A DNA stretch of 46,262 nt from Spirochaetes bacterium RBG_16_49_21 (GTDB lineage: Bacteria; Spirochaetota; UBA4802; UBA5550). The notes beneath the pieces are model-generated. The model did not search any database, was not told the DNA's origin, and saw only the letters and a list, made by a program, of their open reading frames with translations. The DNA lies in assembly GCA_001829495.1 (NCBI GenBank), contig MIBJ01000018.1, forward strand, positions 1 through 46,262, read 5' to 3'. The position numbers were made by a program, and so were the translations under genes. Shown here one piece after another: positions 17,511 through 25,697 of the stretch. The stretch's first letter is position 1; the number at the start of each line of letters is the position of its first letter.

Positions 17511-18434
17511 TTGCAAGCACCATTGGTCAATAAAACCAGAGCATATGCGAAAGTCAACCTCCATCTGGAGGTGCTGGGCCGGCGCCGGGACGGATATCAT
17601 GATATATTCAGTCTCATGGCCGGCGTCGAACTTCATGATCTTTTAAAACTTGAATCGATAGAAGCTTATGAATCTCAAAATGACGCAGTGAGTGTAACCA
17701 TTCTCAGCGGCGGAGGTACGCAGAAGGATATATTAGACTCCATTCCGGTGAAGGATAATTTAATAACCCGGGCCACTGTAGCGTATCTTGAAACAATGAA
17801 CATGAGCGGAGACGCCGTTTTTTCCATTCGCAAAAACATTCCCGCGGGCGCCGGTCTCGGCGGGGGAAGCAGTGATGCGGCTGCCGCCCTTAAGCTCTTG
17901 AATGGCCGGTTTTCCCGATATGCGGCTTACGAGCTTTCGGCCGTGGGATCTAAAATCGGGGCCGATGTGGCTTATTGCTTACAGGGGGGATTCGCGGTTT
18001 GCCGCGGAATCGGCGAGATTGTCACTCCTCTTCCGGCAAAATTTCCATACTGGGTATTGATCATAAATGACGGCGTTCACATTAATACCGGCGCTGCATA
18101 TAAGGCTTTGAACATAACCGGGGAAGTCAGCCCGGCCAGGGAAGCGGAGACCGGTAAAAGGGTACGGCAGGTGGTCAAAGCCCTGGCCACGGGATCGATC
18201 GACTTGCTTAGGGAAATCGCCCGAAATGATTTTGAAACGCCCGCTTTTGAGCAGTATCCCGGGATCGGCGCTGTGAAAGAAAGACTTTATGATCTGGGCG
18301 CCGAATTTTCAATCATGACGGGATCTGGCTCGAGCGTGATCGCGCTATTCAAGAAAAAAGAAAAGGCGGTTCAGGTGCAGGACAAGATCCGGCGGGATTA
18401 TAAGGAAGTGATCCTCACGCGATTCTTACATTAA
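17511..18434 (+). CDS. ispE: 4-diphosphocytidyl-2-C-methyl-D-erythritol kinase (IspE)
   Basis: This GHMP kinase performs the fourth step of the MEP isoprenoid pathway. The N-terminal block TRAYAKVNLHLEVLGRRRDG contains the conserved Lys, Asn and DGYHD motif. The ATP loop is PAGAGLGGGSSDAAAAL, and the late motif is MTGSGSSVIALF. At about 307 residues it has normal length. The start is uncertain: there is no ATG near the N-terminus. TTG at 17511 is chosen because it fits the upstream promoter; TTG 17523 and TTG 17490 are alternatives. It leads the ispE - tRNA-Gln - glmU - prs - rplY - pth run. Confidence 0.93.
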   Translation: MQAPLVNKTRAYAKVNLHLEVLGRRRDGYHDIFSLMAGVELHDLLKLESIEAYESQNDAVSVTILSGGGTQKDILDSIPVKDNLITRATVAYLETMNMSGDAVFSIRKNIPAGAGLGGGSSDAAAALKLLNGRFSRYAAYELSAVGSKIGADVAYCLQGGFAVCRGIGEIVTPLPAKFPYWVLIINDGVHINTGAAYKALNITGEVSPAREAETGKRVRQVVKALATGSIDLLREIARNDFETPAFEQYPGIGAVKERLYDLGAEFSIMTGSGSSVIALFKKKEKAVQVQDKIRRDYKEVILTRFLH

Positions 18435-18457
18435 AAAATTAATAAGCCTATTAGCAT

Positions 18458-18528
18458 TGAGGTGTGGCCAAGCGGTAAGGCAACGGGTTTTGGTCCCGTG
18501 ACCCCAGGTTCGAATCCTGGCACCTCAG
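18458..18528 (+). tRNA. tRNA-Gln (anticodon TTG)
   Basis: The cloverleaf is complete. The acceptor stem TGAGGTG pairs with CACCTCA. There is a D-arm and an anticodon stem ACGGG/CCCGT enclosing TTTTGGT, which places TTG at the anticodon position. The T-arm has GGTTCGAATCC. The discriminator is G and CCA is not encoded. It lies between ispE and glmU. Confidence 0.97.
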
Positions 18529-18552
18529 AATATAGAAGCAGGGAGTCCAAGT

Positions 18553-19317
18553 ATTAGCACTGTAGCTTCAATCATCCTGGCTGGCGGAAAAGGAGTTCGA
18601 ATGAAATCCGATCTGCCCAAAGTGCTCCATACATTCCTTGGTAGGCCGTTGATATCCCATGTGCTGGACAGCCTTGAAAAGGCCGGCGTTGACGATATCT
18701 ATGTTATTGTGGGATACAGGGGCAATCTCGTCATTGAAGCGGTTAAGGATCGCGCCAAGCCGGTATGGCAGCGCGAGCAGCTGGGCACCGGGCACGCGGT
18801 CATGCAGGCCGAAGCCGCGCTTGCCGGATTCTCAGGGAGGATCATTGTAGCCTGCGGTGATGTGCCCCTGGTGAGGCCGGAGACCTTCCGCATGCTGATC
18901 GCCGAATCGGAGCATGATGATAGCAAGGCCGCGGTATTAACCATGACCCTTGAAGATCCATCCGGGTACGGGCGGGTGAAGAAGGATGCGGCAGGTAGTT
19001 TCATTAAGATCGTTGAGGAAAAGGACGCTACTTCGGAAGAGAAGGAGATACATGAGGTCAACACCGGAACCTACATCTTCGACAAAGAGCTGTTATTTGA
19101 GGGGTTGAGGCGTATCAATACCGATAATGCGCAGGGCGAATATTATCTTCCTGACGTCCTGACTTACGCGAGATATTCCGGCTTTACCGTCAAAACGATA
19201 CTGCTCGGCGATTACCGCGAGGGAAGCGGCGTAAACACGAAAGAGGAGCTGCAAGAATTGGAAGATTACTGGAAAAAATCTGAAGGGGGCGGGCCAATAT
19301 GGGCGACAGTCTGTTGA
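18553..19317 (+). CDS. glmU: N-acetylglucosamine-1-phosphate uridylyltransferase, single-domain GlmU
   Basis: This enzyme makes UDP-GlcNAc from GlcNAc-1-P and UTP for peptidoglycan and lipid A. The signature LAGGKGVRMK must be translated for activity, yet the first in-frame ATG (18601) lies inside it, at its Met. Upstream in frame there is no ATG, GTG or TTG before the tRNA. ATT at 18553, seven bases after GGGAG, gives a normal N-terminus (residues 9-17 are the signature). Other motifs are QLGTGHAV, ACGDVPLV, VNTGTYIF and GEYYLPD. At about 254 residues it lacks the left-handed beta-helix acetyltransferase half of the usual 450-residue GlmU, so GlcN-1-P acetylation must be done elsewhere. The last 19 bases overlap prs. 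Confidence 0.85.
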   Translation: MSTVASIILAGGKGVRMKSDLPKVLHTFLGRPLISHVLDSLEKAGVDDIYVIVGYRGNLVIEAVKDRAKPVWQREQLGTGHAVMQAEAALAGFSGRIIVACGDVPLVRPETFRMLIAESEHDDSKAAVLTMTLEDPSGYGRVKKDAAGSFIKIVEEKDATSEEKEIHEVNTGTYIFDKELLFEGLRRINTDNAQGEYYLPDVLTYARYSGFTVKTILLGDYREGSGVNTKEELQELEDYWKKSEGGGPIWATVC

Positions 19318-20240
19318 AAGTATTTTCGGGATCCTCCAATCCCGGGCTGGCGGATGAGATTGCCGGGTATCTGGATATTGAACTTTCAAAGATCGATCTG
19401 AAGCGGTTTAAGGACGGCGAGTTCTGGGCCAAGATCAAGGAGAACGTGCGGGGCCACGATGTTTTTATCATCCAGTCCACCTGCAATCCGGCAAATGATC
19501 ACATCATAGAGCTGCTGCTCATGATCGACGCCGCCTTCAGGGCATCTGCAGGCCGCATAACTGCGGTTATCCCCTATTTCGGGTATGCCCGGCAGGACCG
19601 GAAGGTTGAGCCCCGGGTTCCGATATCATCCAAGGTGATAGCGAATATCATTCAGGTGACCGGCGCCGACAGGGTTCTCACCATGGACCTGCATGCCGAG
19701 CAGATACAGGGGTTTTTCGATATCCCGCTGGACAACCTGTATGCCGCGCCGGTGGCGATCGAGTATATCAGGAGCCTTAACATACGGGATGCGGTCGTTG
19801 TCTCTCCTGATTCCGGCGGCGCCGAGCGGGCGCGCTTTTACGCCAAAAATATCGATGCCGGCCTGGCCATCATCGACAAGCGCAGGCCGGAGCCGAACGT
19901 GGCCGAGGTACAGTATGTCATCGGCGATGTTCAGAATAAAAACTGCATTCTGGTTGATGATATGGTTGATACCGGCGGATCTATTTCAAAGGCCGTGGGA
20001 GCGCTTAAGACCGGAGGTGCGAAGGATGTATACTGCCTCTTCACCCACGCGGTCCTTTCGGATAACGCCATTGACAAGCTGGGATCAGCCGGTTTTAAAG
20101 AGATTATTTTTACCAATACGATCCCCTACCGGGGGGCCAGAAATATGAAGGGGATGAGAATTCTCTCCATCGCGTCGCTGTTCGGCGAAGCTATTCGTAG
20201 AATTCACAACGGGGAATCAGTCAGCTCCCTGTTCGTATAG
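19299..20240 (+). CDS. prs: Ribose-phosphate pyrophosphokinase (PRPP synthetase)
   Basis: This enzyme makes PRPP from ribose-5-phosphate and ATP for nucleotide, His and Trp synthesis. The 313-residue product is full length. It carries the DLHAEQIQGFFDIP block that binds magnesium and ATP, the flexible 'SPDSGGAERAR' segment and the PRPP-binding loop VDDMVDTGGS. The ATG at 19299 is inside the end of glmU, so translation is likely coupled. Early 'FSGSSNPGLADEIAGYL' is typical of the family. Confidence 0.97.
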   Translation: MGDSLLKVFSGSSNPGLADEIAGYLDIELSKIDLKRFKDGEFWAKIKENVRGHDVFIIQSTCNPANDHIIELLLMIDAAFRASAGRITAVIPYFGYARQDRKVEPRVPISSKVIANIIQVTGADRVLTMDLHAEQIQGFFDIPLDNLYAAPVAIEYIRSLNIRDAVVVSPDSGGAERARFYAKNIDAGLAIIDKRRPEPNVAEVQYVIGDVQNKNCILVDDMVDTGGSISKAVGALKTGGAKDVYCLFTHAVLSDNAIDKLGSAGFKEIIFTNTIPYRGARNMKGMRILSIASLFGEAIRRIHNGESVSSLFV

Positions 20241-20275
20241 GAAACGGCAAAACACTGTTACATATGAGGTAAATA

Positions 20276-20935
20276 ATGGAAGCGAAGAGTTTAACGATTA
20301 AACCGAGATCGGACAGGGGAAAAAACTCTAGCCGCAGATTGCGGCGGGAGGGGTACATCCCGGGAGTGATCTATTCTCACGGCGAGGCGGCGCCGATACA
20401 GATTCTCAACAAGGATTTTTTCAAGCTTTTCAAAGGGAAAATATCCGAGAGCATTATATTTGACCTTCATAGTCCTACGAGCACGGATTATGAGGAGAAG
20501 ATGGCATACGTAAAGGATTACCAGGTTAATCCGATCACGGACGAGATTGTACATGTCGATCTCTTTAAAGTAACTGCGGATGAAAAGATACACACCAACG
20601 TGCCGATCCAATTCACCGGAACGGCCAAGGGTTTGAAGATGGGAGGTATTCTCGAGGTAGAGGTTCGCGAAATCATGGTAGAATGCCTTCCCAAAGACCT
20701 GCCCGAAAAGATTCAGATTGATGTCACTGAGCTGAACACGGGCGATTCCCTGCACGTGCGTGACGTCAATCTGGGCGAGAGGGTCAAGATTTTGAGCAAT
20801 CTCGACGCTGCAATAGCGGCGGTCATTATACCCAAGATCGCGGCGGTTGAGGAAAAAGTTGAAGAAGCGGCTGCTGCTGTAGAAGGCGAGGAGGTCACGG
20901 AAGAGGTCCAGGCCGAAGAGAAATCTGATGAATAG
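20276..20935 (+). CDS. rplY: 50S ribosomal protein bL25 (long, CTC type)
   Basis: This protein binds 5S rRNA. The 219-residue product is the two-domain TL5/CTC form. The RNA-binding domain is N-terminal ('RREGYIPGVIYSHGE' at about 23-37), followed by a beta-rich second domain ('EVEVREIMVECLPKDLPEKI'). The acidic C-terminal tail (VEEAAAAVEGEEVTEEV) is common in long forms. It sits between prs and pth, the usual bacterial neighbourhood. A hairpin follows about 20 bases after the stop. Confidence 0.95.
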   Translation: MEAKSLTIKPRSDRGKNSSRRLRREGYIPGVIYSHGEAAPIQILNKDFFKLFKGKISESIIFDLHSPTSTDYEEKMAYVKDYQVNPITDEIVHVDLFKVTADEKIHTNVPIQFTGTAKGLKMGGILEVEVREIMVECLPKDLPEKIQIDVTELNTGDSLHVRDVNLGERVKILSNLDAAIAAVIIPKIAAVEEKVEEAAAAVEGEEVTEEVQAEEKSDE

Positions 20936-20954
20936 CCGTTGCTTATTGCATATC

Positions 20955-20984
20955 AGACTTGTTGCGAAATTCCGCAACAAGTCT
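20955..20984. repeat. Hairpin with AGACTTGTTGC core
   Basis: This is a perfect 12-base inverted repeat (AGACTTGTTGCG / CGCAACAAGTCT) with a six-base loop, 19 bases after the rplY stop. The same core recurs in hairpins at 27636-27675 and 41115-41171. It may act as a terminator or processing site between rplY and pth, but no strong T-run follows. Confidence 0.65.
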
Positions 20985-21041
20985 ATCGGATTCTTTCTGT
21001 TTTATGCATGAAATGAAATTTAAACAGGGAGCGTTGAGCTG

Positions 21042-21668
21042 TTGAAATTAATTGTTGGTTTTGGGAATCCCGGTGAAAAATTTTCGAATAACCGGCAAAA
21101 CATCGGGTTTAAGGTCATAGATATAATCGGGAATAATGAAAATATCGATGTTCGGATAAAGAAAAAGAAGTCTATAATCGGCAGGGGTAAAATTTTAGGT
21201 ACCGACGTTGTTTTGCTCAAGCCGCAGACCTTCGTAAACCTCATCGGCGAATCCGTCCTGTATATCGCCTCATTCTTGAGAATCAATGTGCGGAACATCA
21301 TCTGCATCGTTGAGGACTCTTCCCTCGCGCTTGGCGAGATGAGGGTTGATTATCTGTTCTCAAGCATCAATCATCTCGGGATTGAATCCATGACCACGGC
21401 CCTGAAATCAGAGAGGTTCGCGAAGATTCGGGTGGGAATCGGCTCTCCTCCCCCCGGCGTCACCATGGAAAGTTATCTTCTGCAAGACTTCACCGACGAT
21501 GAAAACATGATTCTCATCGATGTGCTGAATAAGACGGAAAAAGTCGTCAGCATGCTCATCACCCATGCCATAGAGGAAGTCCAGGATAAATACAACCCGG
21601 AAGGATCTGTCAAGATAAAGAAGAGAAAGGTGAAGGCGGTACATATTGATCACCGGAAGAAGCGTTGA
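21042..21668 (+). CDS. pth: Peptidyl-tRNA hydrolase homologue, probably altered active site
   Basis: By fold and location (after rplY) this is Pth, which releases peptides from stalled peptidyl-tRNA. Family motifs present are GFGNPG (Asn9), KPQTFVNLIGESV (Asn66) and Asp92. Two positions are changed. The catalytic His of the TRHN motif is Gln19 (NNRQNIGF). The GGHNG loop reads INHLG, keeping His111 but replacing the partner Asn with Leu112. The region before it (DYLFSSIN) also departs from the usual glycine-rich loop. A basic tail (KIKKRKVKAVHIDHRKKR) extends the C-terminus. The start is TTG at 21042. It may be a catalytically weak or non-catalytic RNA-binding homologue, or the enzyme may use a different residue. 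Confidence 0.8.
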   Translation: MKLIVGFGNPGEKFSNNRQNIGFKVIDIIGNNENIDVRIKKKKSIIGRGKILGTDVVLLKPQTFVNLIGESVLYIASFLRINVRNIICIVEDSSLALGEMRVDYLFSSINHLGIESMTTALKSERFAKIRVGIGSPPPGVTMESYLLQDFTDDENMILIDVLNKTEKVVSMLITHAIEEVQDKYNPEGSVKIKKRKVKAVHIDHRKKR

Positions 21669-21675
21669 TTTTTTC

Positions 21676-21704
21676 TTGACTTAAATAATTTACCGGGATA
21701 GACT
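21676..21704 (+). promoter_or_regulatory. Candidate promoter for the gene at 21762
   Basis: TTGACT (21676-21681), a 17-base spacer and TAGACT (21699-21704) form a plausible sigma-70 promoter. The -10 box begins in the loop of a 9-base-arm palindrome, annotated next. Predicted transcription starts near 21711, consistent with the ATG at 21762 rather than the in-frame ATG at 21717. Confidence 0.4.
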
Positions 21705-21714
21705 CTCCCGGTAA
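21690..21714. promoter_or_regulatory. Palindrome TTACCGGGA-N7-TCCCGGTAA over the -10 box
   Basis: This is a perfect inverted repeat with 9-base arms and a 7-base centre that contains the candidate -10 element. The geometry is that of a repressor operator. No T-run follows on either strand, which makes a terminator less likely. Confidence 0.45.
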
Positions 21715-21761
21715 ACATGTCCCGGATGCACAAATCTATTATTAAAAGGGAGTTTTTGGCT

Positions 21762-22469
21762 ATGAGAAAAGGAATGCTTTTTGCCGTTATGTTCGTCTTA
21801 TCGCTCAGTCCATCCCTGTCCGCGCAGACTTATTCATATGACTACAGCCCTTTGTACGGCCCGCTTCCGTTGAACCCACTTTCAGTTGCGAGGCGGCTCA
21901 GCTATGAGAACTTCCGCAGCATTAAGCTCCTCCATGCCGCGATAATGAATTTCGGCGGCGGGGAGGCTGAAGTCAATAAATTGGTGGATCAGTATGCTGA
22001 AGCCAGCGCCCTGTATTTTCAAAACAGGATCAAGGAATCCGCCGAGGCTTTCACCAGAAATCAGATTGAGATATTAAACACCGCCAAGCGCCTCGCCCTT
22101 AAATATAAAGAAGATACAGCGGCCCTCCTTACCGACAGCATCAAGCTGAATTTTAAAAACAAATTCAAAAAGAACTTCCAGGAGATACGGCAGGGAGAGG
22201 CTTCAGCCGACAAATACCTTGAGAATGCGCAGTGGAGCGTGTCGAGGGCCAACGACTTCTATGACCGGTTTAAGGATGCAAAAGCCGCACCGTCGCTCGG
22301 ATTAATTAATGCTGTTTATTATTTTCGCGCCACCAAGGAAAACCTCTTCAACATGGTCAAGGTGCTGAATATGGACAAGGCACAAAAAGATGAATACTTG
22401 GCCAAATATAAAAAGGACCTCGTGGATAATAATAATAAGGTTTACGAGTCAAAGGAAAAAGAAAAATAA
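21762..22469 (+). CDS. Secreted protein of unknown function, helical
   Basis: The product is not recognised. The start is the ATG at 21762, nine bases after AAAGGGAG; an upstream ATG at 21717 would add 15 residues before the signal. The signal peptide (about 1-22) ends at a good cleavage site (SLSPSLSAQ). The mature 213 residues are strongly helical and lysine-rich, with a tyrosine/proline-rich start (YSYDYSPLYGPLPLNP) and long amphipathic stretches. It is probably a periplasmic or surface protein. It is convergent with a HEAT lipoprotein gene 30 bases away. Confidence 0.75.
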   Translation: MRKGMLFAVMFVLSLSPSLSAQTYSYDYSPLYGPLPLNPLSVARRLSYENFRSIKLLHAAIMNFGGGEAEVNKLVDQYAEASALYFQNRIKESAEAFTRNQIEILNTAKRLALKYKEDTAALLTDSIKLNFKNKFKKNFQEIRQGEASADKYLENAQWSVSRANDFYDRFKDAKAAPSLGLINAVYYFRATKENLFNMVKVLNMDKAQKDEYLAKYKKDLVDNNNKVYESKEKEK

Positions 22470-22499
22470 TGGGGCTGTTTGGCAGGTATGAGACAATCC

Positions 22500-23294
22500 C
22501 TATTTTTCCAGAGTGGTAAGCATTTTGTCTTTCTTGAGAACCCGTAACGCCAAAATCCGTATTTTGATATTTGGGTGTACGAGAAGGTTGATGACTTTAT
22601 TTTTTGTTTTCTCGTCAAGCTTATAGCCATTCAGCGCAATCAGGGTCGCCATCAGCAGGGAATAATTGTATTCATTGCAGGAATTGAATTTATCGACTAT
22701 CGTCCGGTAGAGTTTGCCATCCTTTATTTTTAACCGGCGCAACGCGGTGAGGGCGACGCTCGCTTCAGGATCATTAATGGCCTGTATTATGAAAGGAATC
22801 AGGCTTTTTTTAATGGTCTCATCATCCAGGACAAGAAGCCCCCTGATGGACGCCTCGCGGATAAGCCAGTCCTCGCTTTGAAGCCCTTTTGTAAAAACGT
22901 CTATGTCAGAAGGATCCTTGAATACCCTCAGGGCTTTGACGGCATACCATCGGACGTCGGGAGATTTTTCATCGGCGGCGATTTTTTTTATTGCCGCCTG
23001 CGTGCTTTTGTCCTTACATCTGGCCAGGCCCTTAAGGGCTTCAATCCGTATTGACGTGTAGGGGTCCTGCGCGGCCACGAGCAGGGTTCCGATAATCAGG
23101 GTATTTTTTTCAGGACCGTAATAGCTCACTATCTCCCTGACTGCCTCAAGCCGCTGCTGCCAGCCGCCCATAGCGTACCTGTTGGCCGCATTGCGCACAT
23201 TCTGCCGGCGGATTATCTCCGCCCTCTGGAGCATATTGCAGTCGGAGAGGAAGAGCGCTGAAATAATCAGGGATATTGATAGAACGGTTCTCAT
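22500..23294 (-). CDS. HEAT-repeat lipoprotein
   Basis: The product is about 264 residues. The signal peptide ends in LFLSDC, a loose spirochaete-style lipobox with Cys at about residue 19. The mature part is built of about six HEAT repeats ('DPYTSIRIEALKGLARCKD', 'SPDVRWYAVKALRVF', 'DPEASVALTALRRLK'), which act as protein-binding scaffold. The start is the ATG at 23294; the frame is open 13 codons further. A promoter is visible upstream. It lies next to the lytic transglycosylase on the same strand and may work at the cell wall. Confidence 0.8.
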   Translation of the reverse strand: MRTVLSISLIISALFLSDCNMLQRAEIIRRQNVRNAANRYAMGGWQQRLEAVREIVSYYGPEKNTLIIGTLLVAAQDPYTSIRIEALKGLARCKDKSTQAAIKKIAADEKSPDVRWYAVKALRVFKDPSDIDVFTKGLQSEDWLIREASIRGLLVLDDETIKKSLIPFIIQAINDPEASVALTALRRLKIKDGKLYRTIVDKFNSCNEYNYSLLMATLIALNGYKLDEKTKNKVINLLVHPNIKIRILALRVLKKDKMLTTLEK

Positions 23295-23316
23295 GATAGA
23301 CCCAATGTCTGTATAT

Positions 23317-23345
23317 ATAGTACCGAAAATCACGGATCACGGCAA
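23317..23345 (-). promoter_or_regulatory. Candidate promoter for the HEAT lipoprotein gene
   Basis: On the minus strand, TTGCCG (23340-23345), a 17-base spacer and TACTAT (23317-23322) match sigma-70 boxes at four of six positions each. This puts the start near 23310, about 16 bases before the ATG. Confidence 0.35.
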
Positions 23346-23362
23346 GAAGCTGTCTAAAAAGA

Positions 23363-23402
23363 TACTCTCGCAGAGACGACCTCACCCCCGGCCCCTCTCC
23401 AT
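23363..23402. repeat. Solo arm of the family B repeat
   Basis: The sequence around CTCTCGCAGAGACGACCTCA followed by CCCCCGGCCCCTCTCC matches the left arm of the element at 34330-34462. No partner arm is found nearby. It lies immediately downstream of the lytic transglycosylase stop. Confidence 0.65.
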
Positions 23403-23407
23403 ACTCG

Positions 23408-25690
23408 CTACTTCTCGCCATAAATCAGATTATACTGCGTAAGCAATTTTTCCGTGCGCAGAATGTAGTACCGCGTTTCAATAAAAGGAGTAAATTCGGT
23501 GAAGTAATCCATGTCGCCGGCCGGTATGCGGTCTTTCCATCTGGTCACATTGCCCGCTCCGGCGTTGTAGGCGGCGATCATGTAGTGGAAATTATTCTTG
23601 AAATGCCTGAAAAGCCGGGAGATATATTGTGCGCCGATTTGGATTGAGGTGCACGGATCGGTGAGCTCGTAGGTATTTATTTTAAGGCCGCGCGCTATGC
23701 CCTTCGCCGTTCCCGGCATGATTTGCATAAGTCCCACCGCGCCCGCGCCGGACACGGCGTTGTGCTTGAACAATGATTCCGCCTTCATCACCGCATAGAG
23801 GATGTTTTTGGGGAGCTCATACTGGCCCGTGTAACGGGCGACGCAATCGGCAAAGGGGAGCGGGAAAAGCATCTTCATCGATTCCTCGGGCATGAGCGCG
23901 ATATTTTCCTTGAGGTTCCAGAGCTTCAGAAGCTCGAGGTAGGCATACGCTGACAGATACGCGTAGTGGTATTTGCTGCTGTACCTGGCTATGATTATAT
24001 ATTTGTCGCGTCGGCACTTCTCTGTTTTAGGCAGAAGCTTAAGCTCCCGGTTTATGGCTGCGCTATGGCCGACACGGAAGTACTTTTCAATGCCGGCGGG
24101 GATCCTCCCGCACTGCGATGAAAGCTCCAACGTGACGATGGCGCGTTCCAGGTTGCGGTATTGGTCAACATCAGATGATCGCAGGTCGTTCATGCGGCCG
24201 GTTCTTTTATGCAGTGACTTTTCCTTGGCGAAGAGGAGGGTATGGTAGAACAAGGCGAGGTCTTGATCCTTATCCCTCAAGGCCTTGTCGTAGCCTGCTT
24301 CGCACTCGGCCAGGGTGCATTGCCCGGCCAATTGTTTGATCAGAAGCCACGCGTACGGCGAGTCGGGATTCAGAACCGTCATTTTCACCGCGGTGTTTAC
24401 GGCATCTTGAGCGCGGCCGTTTTTCGCATATATTTTATAAAGCCAGAATCTGCACTCGTCGCTCGAGCCTCCCTGCGGATACTTCAAGACCGATTCTTCC
24501 AGAAGCCGACGGGCCCGCTCTGTGTCGCCGGCCCGGATAAGGTTTCTTCCCAGGAGCCAGAGAAAACGGCCGGCGGATTCATCCGTATATCTGGTTATGT
24601 AGTTAGTACAATATTTCTCGTATCCCGCCTGCTTTCTTTCTTCCATGAATTGAGCCGTCCGCCTGAGGGAGTCCTGTGCGTGCGGTTCGATCCCCGCTGT
24701 TGCGATTTGCTGATACGCGGGCAGAGCGCTCCCTTTCCGGTTCATTTCCCAGAGCTCATCAGCGTACGCCTTCAATAATTCGACGCGCAGGCCGGCCTTG
24801 GCTGAATAATGGGCGATGAGCGACTCGGCCTTGCCGGATTCATTGTTCCGGACCAGAGCCGTGACCAGAGACTTATTGAGCTCGGGATCATCGGCACTGC
24901 CGGTTTTGAGGGAGTTAAGAAGAGACGCCGATTCCTTGTACTGTTTTGCGTAGTAGAGCGATTTTCCGTAGAGAAGATTTTTTTTAAAATCCAGTTCAAT
25001 CGGATTTTTTTTCATGATTTCCAGCATATGTTTGGCGGCGATTGAAGCCTGCCATCCCCGGACATCCAGGGCGAAGATATTCAGATAACAATCAACGGCC
25101 CCCCCGAAGTCTGATTTTTTTTCCAGGATGGAGCCCTTTCTGAGATACGCAATTGAACGGGAGTCAGGGTCTTCATACCGGTCAATGACTTCCGCGAGCG
25201 CACTCAGGGCCTCGGCGTACCGCTCGAGGGCCGAAAGCGACCGCGCCTTGAGGAGCAGGGCATCGCGGTACAGGGCCTTCTCTTCTTTGGAAATGAGCTC
25301 GGTGAATTTTACCGCATACGCGTGCTCGTTGAACAGGTAAAACAGATGCGCCAGCTCATACAGGGCGTCATCGTAATAGTCGGATTTGAAATGAAACCCC
25401 TTGACGAAGTAATGGACCGGCTGCGGGAAGAGCCGGATTGTAAGGTCGCGGTGGCTTGAAAAGCAGGAGTTGGCGAAATGGAGTATGGCTTCCTTGTATT
25501 TTTTTTCTTTTTTATATGCGAGTCCGAGCAGGAACTGCTCTTCCGGGCCGTCCCGCCTGTTTTGCAGCTCGGATATGATTCCTTCAGGCGTTGCATAGAA
25601 TCCGAGCGTTGAAAGATCGCTGCTCGCGGTATTATCCGCGCATGAGATGATGAGCATGAGGGACGACAGCATCGTTGTTCGTATATTCAT
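23408..25690 (-). CDS. Lytic murein transglycosylase lipoprotein with TPR-like helical domain
   Basis: This is a Slt70-like enzyme of 760 residues that cleaves peptidoglycan glycan strands. The lipoprotein signal has lipobox LIISC (Cys17). A long helical domain with TPR-like repeats (about 25-590) is followed by a C-terminal lysozyme-fold SLT domain. The catalytic Glu638 is in KAESLFKHNAVSGAGAVG, followed by GLMQIMPGTAKGIA and the AAYNAGAGNVTRW motif. The doughnut-shaped superhelix plus SLT matches soluble lytic transglycosylases, here lipid-anchored in the periplasm. It is eight bases downstream of the 270-residue secreted protein gene, so the two form an operon. Confidence 0.93.
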   Translation of the reverse strand: MNIRTTMLSSLMLIISCADNTASSDLSTLGFYATPEGIISELQNRRDGPEEQFLLGLAYKKEKKYKEAILHFANSCFSSHRDLTIRLFPQPVHYFVKGFHFKSDYYDDALYELAHLFYLFNEHAYAVKFTELISKEEKALYRDALLLKARSLSALERYAEALSALAEVIDRYEDPDSRSIAYLRKGSILEKKSDFGGAVDCYLNIFALDVRGWQASIAAKHMLEIMKKNPIELDFKKNLLYGKSLYYAKQYKESASLLNSLKTGSADDPELNKSLVTALVRNNESGKAESLIAHYSAKAGLRVELLKAYADELWEMNRKGSALPAYQQIATAGIEPHAQDSLRRTAQFMEERKQAGYEKYCTNYITRYTDESAGRFLWLLGRNLIRAGDTERARRLLEESVLKYPQGGSSDECRFWLYKIYAKNGRAQDAVNTAVKMTVLNPDSPYAWLLIKQLAGQCTLAECEAGYDKALRDKDQDLALFYHTLLFAKEKSLHKRTGRMNDLRSSDVDQYRNLERAIVTLELSSQCGRIPAGIEKYFRVGHSAAINRELKLLPKTEKCRRDKYIIIARYSSKYHYAYLSAYAYLELLKLWNLKENIALMPEESMKMLFPLPFADCVARYTGQYELPKNILYAVMKAESLFKHNAVSGAGAVGLMQIMPGTAKGIARGLKINTYELTDPCTSIQIGAQYISRLFRHFKNNFHYMIAAYNAGAGNVTRWKDRIPAGDMDYFTEFTPFIETRYYILRTEKLLTQYNLIYGEK

Positions 25691-25697
25691 GGCGGTC

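Noticed and set aside
18601-19317. glmU starting at the in-frame ATG 18601
   Set aside because: This would delete most of the LAGGKG nucleotide-binding signature, which is present and intact just upstream in the same frame.
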